Shown: positions 23,031-30,673 of the stretch, piece by piece
Position numbering within the stretch: the stretch's first letter is position 1
Layout of the letters: every line of letters begins with the position of its first letter
Source: a virus
IMG/VR virus record: IMGVR_UViG_3300021959_000176
Coordinates: 1-34,858 of that record
Length of the DNA: 34,858 nucleotides
Reading direction: 5' to 3' (one strand)
Made by a program: the position numbers and the translations under genes
The notes under the pieces: model-generated
Databases searched by the model: none
What the model was told of the DNA's origin: nothing
The model's input: only the letters and a program-made list of their open reading frames with translations

Positions 23031-24716
23031 TCAATAGAGACTAGACCATCCTTGCTGTTCCATTTCAGAAATTTCTGATTCTAGATAGCTATTTTGCCCG
23101 AATAACATGGGACTCGCATCAACAGAATCACCAGTTTTCTGATTGGAATACATACCTAGCGGGTTTATAAATTCTTTAACACCATAGTCTAGCTCTCTTA
23201 ACACTAAAGGCCGTTCATTGTCATCATATTGCTCCACTTCGAAGTACTTATCTACTACAGTACTTTCTAAAACAATTAGACTCCATATCAAACTCATCAC
23301 TCGGTCATCATAATAATTACCCCCTCTAGCCTTCCAAGTACCATTTGAATACCGGACAAAGTTTTTAAGTTCATGAACTAAAGCTTTATCATAAATATTG
23401 ACACACTTCAATTGTGTTAACCAATACCTCATGTTTACTACACCTTTAAATTTGGTATTGGTGTGAGCAACAACACCTAATCGCTCTGCAGTTCTTCCTT
23501 TGATTGTAGGAGCAAAACTAATTAAATTTCTGTAACCAAATTCATTAGCTAAATTATCAACCACTTGCGCGCCACAATTGTTACGCTCTATAGCTGCTAA
23601 AGGACTACCCCAATGTTGCAATATCTCGTACAATTTTTTTGTAAACATATAGGGACTTATACTATTGCTGTTGTATGATGCCACTTGCTTGATGTTACTT
23701 AAATGGGTTATGTCTAATATTTGTATACAACTAGCATCTAAGTTTACACCTTCGCTGACATCAACCCCAGCAACGTATATGTTATCCGGATTGGGCTCTT
23801 CCCATAGCAAATACTTACCATCATCAAATATAAACTCCGGTTCATGACAAGTATTTTTCATCCGCTCATGTAACTCGTCATCGATAGTACTCTCCCCAGT
23901 TTGTAAAAATTGACAGCCAAACTCTTGGTCAAAAGCTTCTTGACTACCCATATTCGATATTTGTTCCTGCTTCCAATCCTCATCTCTACCAGGAACCTCC
24001 CACCAGTCGATCCTACCAAACTCCCACCCATTTGTTTTGTTTTGCGCTCCAGTGTAAAGCTTATGAAATAGGTTCTCAGTCCCGTTAGGTGTACTACTAA
24101 TGAAAATTTTACTCTTCTTGAAACTACTGATGATCGGATATACACTCTTCCAAAATTCTTCAACTAAATGATTGTCAATGAACGCTAACTCATCTAAAAT
24201 TAGTACGTTACAGCTCTGCCCTCGAGCAGCAGTACCTGTTGTGGTACTGATACCAATTGTGGTACCATTGCCTAGTGTCATGCTCGTTTTACCGTATTCT
24301 GTAACACCGGGTTTCAACCAGTTAGGAAGCTCTTCATAAGCCATCCGGACACGTTTGAAAATCTCAATAGCGGTACCCTCTTTGTTGGCTACAATCAATA
24401 TACGCTGATCGTCATTGAAACACGCGTTCCATAATGCATATACAGTCATCAATGTAGTTTTACCCACCTGTCTACTGGCTAGTAATATGAAAAATCTATT
24501 GTCTCTCATCTGCCGGATCACCTTTTTCTGATAGCTATGCAATTTGATTGAATGTCTCCCCTTCTCGCTAATTATAAAAAAGAAATTCTCAGCAAAATGT
24601 AAGATGTTCTTTTTACTCTTCCGGAGATCGGACAGCATTTTGGGTGTCCACTCGAATTCTGCTTCTGGGGTAGGTAAATTTTGATTACCTAGATAATATT
24701 GTGATTTTTTATTCAA
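23031..24716 (-). CDS. 17: large terminase subunit (gp17-like)
   Basis: The packaging motor protein has about 561 residues from the TTG start (T4 gp17 is 610). The ATPase has SRQVGKTTL (Walker A, K86 from this start), NVLILDELAFI (Walker B) and a coupling motif around ISSTPNGTEN. The nuclease domain carries VAGVDVSEG, AAIERNN and a late DDRVMSLI aspartate pair. A longer frame runs to 24812, but it crosses the late promoter TATAAATA at 24725-24732, and its extra 32 residues include CHTVIYACGG, which looks non-coding. TTG 24716 lies 3 nt after the predicted transcription start. It cuts and translocates genome concatemers into proheads. Confidence 0.93.
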   Translation of the reverse strand: MNKKSQYYLGNQNLPTPEAEFEWTPKMLSDLRKSKKNILHFAENFFFIISEKGRHSIKLHSYQKKVIRQMRDNRFFILLASRQVGKTTLMTVYALWNACFNDDQRILIVANKEGTAIEIFKRVRMAYEELPNWLKPGVTEYGKTSMTLGNGTTIGISTTTGTAARGQSCNVLILDELAFIDNHLVEEFWKSVYPIISSFKKSKIFISSTPNGTENLFHKLYTGAQNKTNGWEFGRIDWWEVPGRDEDWKQEQISNMGSQEAFDQEFGCQFLQTGESTIDDELHERMKNTCHEPEFIFDDGKYLLWEEPNPDNIYVAGVDVSEGVNLDASCIQILDITHLSNIKQVASYNSNSISPYMFTKKLYEILQHWGSPLAAIERNNCGAQVVDNLANEFGYRNLISFAPTIKGRTAERLGVVAHTNTKFKGVVNMRYWLTQLKCVNIYDKALVHELKNFVRYSNGTWKARGGNYYDDRVMSLIWSLIVLESTVVDKYFEVEQYDDNERPLVLRELDYGVKEFINPLGMYSNQKTGDSVDASPMLFGQNSYLESEISEMEQQGWSSLY

Positions 24717-24724
24717 ACTATCAG

Positions 24725-24732
24725 TATTTATA
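24725..24732 (-). promoter_or_regulatory. late promoter (TATAAATA) for the terminase
   Basis: A perfect octamer on the - strand. The predicted start of transcription is 24719, 3 nt before the TTG start. It is divergent from the + strand late core at 24743-24750, 10 bp away. Confidence 0.8.
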
Positions 24733-24742
24733 CCACCACATG

Positions 24743-24750
24743 CATAAATA
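24743..24750 (+). promoter_or_regulatory. late promoter core (CATAAATA) for the acidic 24756 gene
   Basis: The core ends exactly 5 nt before ATG 24756, predicting a leaderless mRNA. Confidence 0.72.
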
Positions 24751-24755
24751 ACAGT

Positions 24756-25595
24756 ATGACACGTGTAAACACTTTGAACGAGATAGCGGATATTTATTTC
24801 AGCAATAACCAATTACTAGCAGAGAAAGCTGATAATACAGTCGGTAAACATTCTGCCGGTAGCGAGATTGAGGATGAAAAGAAAGCTTCTAAAAAACCAG
24901 CCAAAGGTACTGGACCAGAATCTGCCGAAAACTACGACAGTAAAGTAAATGAAGCCGGTGGTACTGGAGCAAGAGATGAAAAAAATCAATACTCAGCCGG
25001 GAAAACTGCTAACGAGAGTATAAATAAACAAGACATGAGCAAGAAAAAAAGTATTTTTGATAAACTATATGAAGACGTCCTAGGTGGCGACGACGATGAT
25101 TTAGAAATGGGCGGTGGCTTCGATGCGTTCGGTGATGATGAAGGTATGGAAGATGATGAAATGGGAGGCGGTGATGAAGTAACATTGACGCTACCAAGAG
25201 ATATCGCAGAAAAATTACACGAAGTTCTTATGGGTCAACTCGAAGGTGGTGACGATGATATTGAAGATATCGAAGACACAGAAGATATGGATGAGCTTGA
25301 CGAATATAGCCATGATGACGAAGAAGACGATGAAGTGATGCAAGAAGCACCAGATGCTCAAGAGATTGGCCATGCAATTGTCTCTGATATAGATCGTGGT
25401 AACCTCAAAGGTAAGAGCAACAAAGTTGGTGGATCCGGACCAGCCGCAAAGAGTGGAAGTGGTGATGGTGACGGTAAGCTCAAAGGAGGTAACCCGGAAC
25501 CAACTGATCTAGGAGATCATTCTGGTGCATTAACCGGTAAGAACAACAAGGTATCTGGAAAAGTCCGCGGCAAAGGCCAAGAGCTATTCGATTGA
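24756..25595 (+). CDS. highly acidic late protein, probable prohead-core or internal head protein
   Basis: The 279-residue protein has an N-terminal leader ending LLAE at residue 23, which fits the T4 prohead protease rule (L/I)xE. A Lys/Ala/Gly-rich stretch follows, then a very acidic Asp/Glu/Gly/Met block (about 105-205) interrupted by one folded-looking segment VTLTLPRDIAEKLHEVLMGQ. The Gly/Lys/Asn-rich C terminus has two similar GKxNKVxG motifs. Acidic, repetitive, protease-susceptible proteins are typical of T4 prohead cores (gp67, gp22). It is monocistronic, with its own late promoter and a strong terminator. The role is inferred. Confidence 0.75.
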   Translation: MTRVNTLNEIADIYFSNNQLLAEKADNTVGKHSAGSEIEDEKKASKKPAKGTGPESAENYDSKVNEAGGTGARDEKNQYSAGKTANESINKQDMSKKKSIFDKLYEDVLGGDDDDLEMGGGFDAFGDDEGMEDDEMGGGDEVTLTLPRDIAEKLHEVLMGQLEGGDDDIEDIEDTEDMDELDEYSHDDEEDDEVMQEAPDAQEIGHAIVSDIDRGNLKGKSNKVGGSGPAAKSGSGDGDGKLKGGNPEPTDLGDHSGALTGKNNKVSGKVRGKGQELFD

Positions 25596-25625
25596 TAACA
25601 ATTTAACCAAAACCAAACACAATCA

Positions 25626-25648
25626 AACCACCCACGGGTGGTTTTTTT
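25626..25648 (+). terminator. rho-independent terminator after the acidic head-type gene
   Basis: An 8-bp perfect inverted repeat (AACCACCC / GGGTGGTT) with a very short loop is followed by a run of T to 25648. It lies 30 nt after the stop at 25595. Confidence 0.85.
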
Positions 25649-25670
25649 GTGGCAATATAATAAGCCAATC

Positions 25671-25678
25671 GTAAATTA
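25671..25678 (+). promoter_or_regulatory. weak late-promoter-like element for the GT42-like gene
   Basis: GTAAATTA lies 5 nt before ATG 25684, in the right place but with a degenerate core. A TATAAT at 25656-25661 without a matching -35 box is the alternative. Confidence 0.3.
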
Positions 25679-25683
25679 TTACG

Positions 25684-26592
25684 ATGAATGCCGGTACGTA
25701 TTATAGTGAAGCTATGCAAGACTACACAAACCCACAGGATTTTGTGATGCATTGTAAAGATGATACACAACCAGTTGCTGTTGTAGGCAATGGCGGTAGC
25801 TTGGAGACGTTAACTGATACCCAAATAGATTTGATAAATCAGTCACGACTGTTCCGATGCAACTGGGCGTTTCAAGACCCGGGCAAGATAAAAAAACAAT
25901 ACGCTATATACTTTTCACAAGCTTATGCTGGCTCACTAGAAAAAGATTTAAAAAATAAGGTAGACAGCGCTGTCGCCAGCAATAATATATACATATATAG
26001 ATACATAATACACGTATTATACAATCACAACCCGATGTGCTCATTAATATCCAGCGATGGCGTCGCAGTATGGCCTACAAGTGGCATACAGATGCTGTTG
26101 CAAGCTGCATTCATGATTAGACCTCCAAAATTATACATTGCTGGTATAGATATGTACACACACAAAAGAAAAAAATTACATTTATCCGGTCAAGAGACAT
26201 TAGATTATTTGAAACAGCATGGTAAAAAATTCAGTGACAGTCCAGCTATTAGTGCTGGTATTGGTTTTGGAAAGGATAACATGACGTTGGTCAATCCAGA
26301 ATATTTTTCAAATGTAATAATTGATAAAAAATTTACATATCATAATATAGAAAGTGACATGTTGTTAGTGTTCAATGCATTCGCTCAATGTATATTGAAC
26401 AAAACACAGGTTGAAATATTTCAATGTGATATTTTATCAAAAATATATGAATTGACAAAATCCAACATGAGTATAGTTACAAATTATTTTGAACAAGGTC
26501 ATGACCCGTTGAACAATATTTCAAAGAAAAAAAGTTCGTACAACATGTGGAGATTGATACACCATGCTAAGAAGTCTGTACTACCAGACTAA
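25684..26592 (+). CDS. sialyltransferase-like glycosyltransferase (GT42/CstII-like fold)
   Basis: The 302-residue protein carries the ordered motifs of bacterial GT42 sialyltransferases such as CstI/CstII. VVGNGGSL (35-39 core) matches GNGPSL, LFRCN (F57-N60) matches FRCN, and PTSGIQMLLQAAF (131-143) matches the ITSG helix. LYIAGIDMY (to 158) matches YLSGIDFY. H220 with D225 reproduces the H-x4-D spacing around the catalytic His. An N-terminal extension of about 30 residues and a C-terminal helical extension (about 230-302) are extra. It would use a CMP-activated sugar if the family assignment holds. It lies among late tail genes, just after a terminator; its stop codon forms part of the next late promoter. 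Confidence 0.72.
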   Translation: MNAGTYYSEAMQDYTNPQDFVMHCKDDTQPVAVVGNGGSLETLTDTQIDLINQSRLFRCNWAFQDPGKIKKQYAIYFSQAYAGSLEKDLKNKVDSAVASNNIYIYRYIIHVLYNHNPMCSLISSDGVAVWPTSGIQMLLQAAFMIRPPKLYIAGIDMYTHKRKKLHLSGQETLDYLKQHGKKFSDSPAISAGIGFGKDNMTLVNPEYFSNVIIDKKFTYHNIESDMLLVFNAFAQCILNKTQVEIFQCDILSKIYELTKSNMSIVTNYFEQGHDPLNNISKKKSSYNMWRLIHHAKKSVLPD

Positions 26593-26595
26593 ATA
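26588..26595 (+). promoter_or_regulatory. late promoter core (ACTAAATA) for the 26601 gene
   Basis: It ends exactly 5 nt before ATG 26601. The TAA inside it is the stop codon of the preceding gene. Confidence 0.78.
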
Positions 26596-26600
26596 GTTTA

Positions 26601-27176
26601 ATGGCGGAGCTCAAAAAAGAAGTAAGACAATCATATTTAAACAAAGCCCGGACTGACAAATTCCGAATAGTTGTTCCATTACCATCAGTGTTGAGGAACA
26701 AAGACACGAGAATAGTTCGAAGTAAAGATTTTGTAGATAAAGACTCTATAAATTTTAGTATTTTCGCTATCAACATACCCACGATCGCTGTCGAACCGGT
26801 CGATTTGAAGTTTGGTGGCCAAACCCCACGTATAAGCTCGCTAGCCAGAGCCCCATTCGATCCGGTGGAAGTCAAATTTGTGATAGACAACATGTATGCT
26901 AATTACTGGTTATTATATTCATGGTTGAATCTCATGCATGATGAAGAATCCGGTCACATGATCAAAGCAAAAGGGTCGAGTCAGCCTTTAGATCAATATG
27001 TTACTGATATAAAAGTTTCTGGGATTGATGAATATAATGAAAATGTAATTGAATATACATTCACCCGGTGTGTACCACAGTCTATAGGTGGTATAAACTA
27101 CAATTATCAAGAAACAAACGAAATAGAAAGCAGCTTTCAATTTAGATTTCACCAATTAAAAATTAAAATTGTCTGA
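26601..27176 (+). CDS. tail-tube-fold protein upstream of the sheath
   Basis: The 191-residue protein has the architecture of T4 gp19/gp54-type tube proteins. KFRIVVPLPS is the first strand, INFSIFAINIPTIAVEPV contains the characteristic inner-strand pattern, and PVEVKFVIDNMYANYWLLYSWLN is the helix segment. VTDIKVSGIDEYN...IEYTFTRCVPQSIGGINYN leads into the final strands. It lies just before the sheath and has its own leaderless late promoter. It could be a tail terminator, a second tube-like protein or a baseplate part; the fold is more certain than the role. Confidence 0.68.
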   Translation: MAELKKEVRQSYLNKARTDKFRIVVPLPSVLRNKDTRIVRSKDFVDKDSINFSIFAINIPTIAVEPVDLKFGGQTPRISSLARAPFDPVEVKFVIDNMYANYWLLYSWLNLMHDEESGHMIKAKGSSQPLDQYVTDIKVSGIDEYNENVIEYTFTRCVPQSIGGINYNYQETNEIESSFQFRFHQLKIKIV

Positions 27177-27203
27177 TATCTAGAAAAAATTGAGCATGAT
27201 GCG

Positions 27204-27211
27204 ACTAAATA
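27204..27211 (+). promoter_or_regulatory. late promoter core (ACTAAATA) of the sheath gene
   Basis: The core is 20 nt before ATG 27232. The predicted start of transcription at about 27217 gives a leader of about 15 nt, in contrast to the leaderless late genes. Confidence 0.75.
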
Positions 27212-27217
27212 CTTAGG

Positions 27218-27222
27218 AAGGA
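27218..27222 (+). promoter_or_regulatory. Shine-Dalgarno sequence of the sheath gene
   Basis: AAGGA within a purine-rich stretch, 9 nt before ATG 27232, close to the predicted 5' end of the mRNA. Confidence 0.7.
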
Positions 27223-27231
27223 AAATTTATT

Positions 27232-29886
27232 ATGGCAAGAACAATTCAATCCCCCGGTGTAGAAATTAATGAGATAGATCTGAGTTCACGTACAGTGTTC
27301 CCAATTGGCACAAACGTGCACATACAAGGCTTTTCAGCCAACGGACCTACTGATGAAACGTTGACAGTAAGTACATTCTCAGAATTCGAGACAATATATG
27401 GAGCTCCAACCAATGCAGCTGAAAGATATTTTTATCACACAGTCAAATCCGCATTCAACAGCCCCGCGAACATACTGGTAACGAGATTACCATATGGTAA
27501 CAAGAAAGGTGAAGGCTTCACAGATGAGCTTTACAGTGCCCTTGTGCTACCAGTGAGTGGAGACGATCACATTGCTGAGCCACTGACCGGTAGTTACTTA
27601 ACTGACAGGGTAGCATCCGAAACACCTGATGGTGACGGTTCCGGAACAACCAAATTGGGTAGTGTTTCTGACAGCACACAATTGCAATTCGGTGTACCTA
27701 TCAGAGTTGACCTGCTCCCAGAAGAATACCAAGCAATCAAAAACGGTGAGATTTCATTTGAAGAGAACTGCCTGGTACCATTCACCACCGCCGGAGTGAT
27801 TGACTATACAGACACTATATTCACCGGAAATGCAGATACCGATGCGGCAAATGCATGTAAGTTTGACGATTTACCAGCGTATGATCCAGGTGATGGTAGT
27901 GTTGACGCGACAAATTACGACGCTGATGGAAAACGGAAGTTATCCGCTTTTGTCAAACGCGCCAAATACTCCGGTATGTTGTTAGTGAACAAAGCACAAA
28001 CAACAATCAACACATATTTTGAAGGTTATTATCTCGCATTTGGTGACAACATGCAGTTCGCTATCAACGATGGCACGGACAATGAGACCAACTTTTATGA
28101 TGCACTAGATGGTTTGAAAACATTTGGAGAAGCTGGTACGTATTTTGATACCCCATCAGCGCGACTCAATTTCAAAACCACTGCACATACAGTCACTGGT
28201 GCTCAAGGTAGTATAAGTGAAGTGTTTGAAAACATCCCTAGTTTTGATATAGCCAATGATGAAAACAGAGACGTTATTGGACTTGGTGTGTTCAAGTTGA
28301 GAAAAAGTATATATGCTACTGACACAACCATGTTAGACTTCGGTCTAGATGAGAGTCATGTAGGTAGTATGGATGCTTACAAACAAACAGCTAACATCAA
28401 CGGTGGTAAACCCAAAAGCTTTTACATCGAAACGGTTGATGCTAACAGCGCGCTGCTCACAGTGTTCGCGAACAAGAACATTTCCGAATTAGCCGGAACA
28501 TTCTTGACAGACACTGAGAATCCATCAGTTCCAAACACCACAATCTCATTTCACCCAGAAGCGCAACGATATGCTTGGGCCACCGGTAGTTACCAAGAAG
28601 AGGTTCCTGCTAGTTCCAAGAAAAGTATCGGTAGCATAGTAGAGAAGATCGAGAGAAACTTCGAGAAACTCGCCAATCTTGATGAGTGGGACATTGACAT
28701 CACTCTAGATGCTGGTTTGAGTACAATCAACACGTATGTACAGTACATACAAGAGAAAGAGAAGTACAAAGTTTTAGAAGATTGGATGAGTTCTGACCCA
28801 AGCAGTCTCGGAACAGATTATGCTAGTATCGCCAACAGTTTAGGTACGAGCATTTATGCTGCTACGGAGGCTAGTGACCCACGAGTGAGTGGCCTAACCT
28901 ATCCAGAAGACAACACCATCAATGTCGCGTTTGATGATGAACTGATTGTTGATACGAGCGGTTTATTCTCTAGCGAAGTGAAAGATAGTACCGGGAATGC
29001 CGCGGAGTGGGTAGGCTTACAAGGTGGCACCACATGGTCCGGGCAAACAGTTGTTAATTCATGGAAAGCCGTCGCGAATTCATTCATAATATTTGCACAA
29101 GACCGGAGAAAGGATCATATAACAATACTTGACCCATTACGTCACATATTTGTACAAGGTAGAAACGGTGTAGCCATGAAGGACACCACAAAGAACTTCA
29201 GTCAACACGTGTTTTACCCGTTGAAACACCTGTTAGGCACTGTCAATACCAATTATGCAGCATGTTATGGTAACTGGTTGAAACAGTATGATTCATTAAC
29301 CGACAAGAATGTCTGGATGCCACCAAGTGGTGTGATATCAGCATCATATGCTACAAATGATTCAGTGTATCAACCATGGTTTGCACCAGCCGGTTTCACA
29401 AGAGGCTTGATCACCAACGCGCTTGAGGTGGCAATACGTCCAAATCAAAAGCAACGTGACCAGTTTTATAAAATTGGCTTGAATCCAATCGCATATTTCC
29501 CCGGAGATGGTTATGTTATATTTGGTCAAAAGACCTTACAAGCTAAACCTAGTGCTTTCGACAGGATAAACGTCCGCAGGATGTTCTTATACTTAGAAAA
29601 AGCCGTCCGGAAAACAATTAAATACTTCGTGTTTGAACCAAACACATTCAGTACAAGGCAGAACATACTGGCGGTGCTCACACCCATATTCCAACGGGTA
29701 AAGAGTACGCAAGGTTGTTATGACTACCTGATAGTATGTGACGAGCGGAACAATCCACCAGTGGTGATTGATAGCAACGAATTAGTTGTTGATATATACA
29801 TTAAACCAGTAAGAGCAGCCGAGTTCATCTTGGTCAACTTCTACGCAACCAGAACTGACCAAAACTTTGGTGAGTTGATTGGATAA
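27232..29886 (+). CDS. 18: contractile tail sheath protein (gp18-like), enlarged
   Basis: The N terminus ARTIQSPGVEINEIDLS and FSANGPTDETLTVSTFSEFETIYG are typical of myovirus sheaths. The C terminus is also typical: FEPNTFSTRQNI, then YLIVCDERNNPP and VDIYIKPVRAAEFILVNFYATRTD. At 884 residues it is much longer than T4 gp18 (659); the extra length lies in the middle (roughly residues 110-560), where surface domains usually sit. The sheath contracts to drive the tube through the envelope. The gene is visibly richer in G+C than the replication genes and has a real leader with a Shine-Dalgarno sequence, consistent with very high expression. Confidence 0.94.
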   Translation: MARTIQSPGVEINEIDLSSRTVFPIGTNVHIQGFSANGPTDETLTVSTFSEFETIYGAPTNAAERYFYHTVKSAFNSPANILVTRLPYGNKKGEGFTDELYSALVLPVSGDDHIAEPLTGSYLTDRVASETPDGDGSGTTKLGSVSDSTQLQFGVPIRVDLLPEEYQAIKNGEISFEENCLVPFTTAGVIDYTDTIFTGNADTDAANACKFDDLPAYDPGDGSVDATNYDADGKRKLSAFVKRAKYSGMLLVNKAQTTINTYFEGYYLAFGDNMQFAINDGTDNETNFYDALDGLKTFGEAGTYFDTPSARLNFKTTAHTVTGAQGSISEVFENIPSFDIANDENRDVIGLGVFKLRKSIYATDTTMLDFGLDESHVGSMDAYKQTANINGGKPKSFYIETVDANSALLTVFANKNISELAGTFLTDTENPSVPNTTISFHPEAQRYAWATGSYQEEVPASSKKSIGSIVEKIERNFEKLANLDEWDIDITLDAGLSTINTYVQYIQEKEKYKVLEDWMSSDPSSLGTDYASIANSLGTSIYAATEASDPRVSGLTYPEDNTINVAFDDELIVDTSGLFSSEVKDSTGNAAEWVGLQGGTTWSGQTVVNSWKAVANSFIIFAQDRRKDHITILDPLRHIFVQGRNGVAMKDTTKNFSQHVFYPLKHLLGTVNTNYAACYGNWLKQYDSLTDKNVWMPPSGVISASYATNDSVYQPWFAPAGFTRGLITNALEVAIRPNQKQRDQFYKIGLNPIAYFPGDGYVIFGQKTLQAKPSAFDRINVRRMFLYLEKAVRKTIKYFVFEPNTFSTRQNILAVLTPIFQRVKSTQGCYDYLIVCDERNNPPVVIDSNELVVDIYIKPVRAAEFILVNFYATRTDQNFGELIG

Positions 29887-29897
29887 GGGGCCGCTAG

Positions 29898-29905
29898 ACT
29901 AAATA
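29898..29905 (+). promoter_or_regulatory. late promoter core (ACTAAATA) of the tube gene
   Basis: Its predicted start of transcription at about 29911 gives a 14-nt leader that begins with the Shine-Dalgarno sequence. Confidence 0.75.
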
Positions 29906-29910
29906 ATTTT

Positions 29911-29915
29911 AGGAG
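29911..29915 (+). promoter_or_regulatory. Shine-Dalgarno sequence of the tube gene
   Basis: AGGAG, 9 nt before ATG 29925, at the very 5' end of the predicted mRNA. Confidence 0.75.
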
Positions 29916-29924
29916 AAAAAAGAT

Positions 29925-30587
29925 ATGGCAGATATAACAGATTATGATATTGAACACTTTTACGACAACTTAATTGTACGTGAAGTCGCTAGACAGCATC
30001 AATTCCGCGTAACCAGTATTAGTACAGGTTTCGGTCAGGACGTACCGGAAGGTATAAATGACTTGGAAAACAAGCTTCTAGTAGAGAGCACAACCCTTCC
30101 GTCCCGGAACATCAACAATGTAAGTTTGAATTTTCACGGGGTGGACTTCAATTTACCAGGAAACGCTAAGTATAGTGGTAGTGATGCATGGCCAGTGACT
30201 TTCCGACTTGATCAACAATTGAACATTCGTCGTATATTCGAGGACTGGACCACAGCAGTATTTGACGACCGGACTACCGCAGGTAGTATCGTTCGTAGTA
30301 ATGATGCTTATTTGGTAATAAGTTTGTTTGACCAGATGGGAGCTTCTCATGACCAATATGTGTTATGGGGTGTGTATCCAACAGAGGTCGGATCACTCGA
30401 TTATAATGTAGGAACCGACGGAGACGTTGTCACATGTCAGGTAACACTAGCATATCACTACTGGAGTCGTCAAGGTACGAACGCATTTAACAATCGTGCG
30501 ATTGTTGCTGACCCATCCGATGGTGGTGGAGTTCAAAACTCCGCTAGCACGTTCGGTGGTAGTGCAAATGCAGAAACCGGCCTGTAA
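29925..30587 (+). CDS. 19: tail tube protein (gp19-like)
   Basis: The 220-residue protein (T4 gp19 is 163) lies directly after the sheath, as in T4. Typical tube features are HQFRVTSIST, ESTTLPSRNINNVSLNFHGVDFNLPG, WPVTFRLDQQLNIRRIFEDW, and YVLWGVYPTEVGSLDYN, which matches the T4 segment around TNVGEL. It ends in VTCQVTLAYHYWS. Subunits stack as hexameric rings to form the inner tail channel. The last 35 residues are a Gly/Ser/Asn-rich tail not found in T4. The gene has a Shine-Dalgarno leader and is followed by a strong terminator. Confidence 0.88.
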   Translation: MADITDYDIEHFYDNLIVREVARQHQFRVTSISTGFGQDVPEGINDLENKLLVESTTLPSRNINNVSLNFHGVDFNLPGNAKYSGSDAWPVTFRLDQQLNIRRIFEDWTTAVFDDRTTAGSIVRSNDAYLVISLFDQMGASHDQYVLWGVYPTEVGSLDYNVGTDGDVVTCQVTLAYHYWSRQGTNAFNNRAIVADPSDGGGVQNSASTFGGSANAETGL

Positions 30588-30609
30588 ACCGTATCAATAT
30601 TCTCAAAAA

Positions 30610-30638
30610 AACCGTGCAGCAATGCACGGTTTTTTTTT
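30610..30638 (+). terminator. strong rho-independent terminator after the tube gene
   Basis: A 9-bp perfect stem (AACCGTGCA / TGCACGGTT) with loop GCAA is followed by a T run. An A run (30605-30611) precedes the stem, so it could also act on - strand transcripts. Confidence 0.92.
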
Positions 30639-30660
30639 GTTTTGATAATTGAAGTGGTTG

Positions 30661-30668
30661 ATTAAATA
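30661..30668 (+). promoter_or_regulatory. late promoter core (ATTAAATA) for the 30674 gene
   Basis: It ends exactly 5 nt before the GTG at 30674; the mRNA would be leaderless. Confidence 0.75.
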
Positions 30669-30673
30669 ATTAT

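Noticed and set aside
24717-24812. N-terminal extension of the terminase to an ATG at 24812
   Set aside because: It crosses both divergent late promoters and overlaps the start of the + strand acidic gene, and its translation does not resemble terminase sequence.
25656-25661. TATAAT after the terminator as a sigma70 promoter for the GT42-like gene
   Set aside because: No -35 box lies 16-18 bp upstream (that position falls in the terminator stem), and the spacing to the ATG breaks the 6-nt rule kept by the other promoters.
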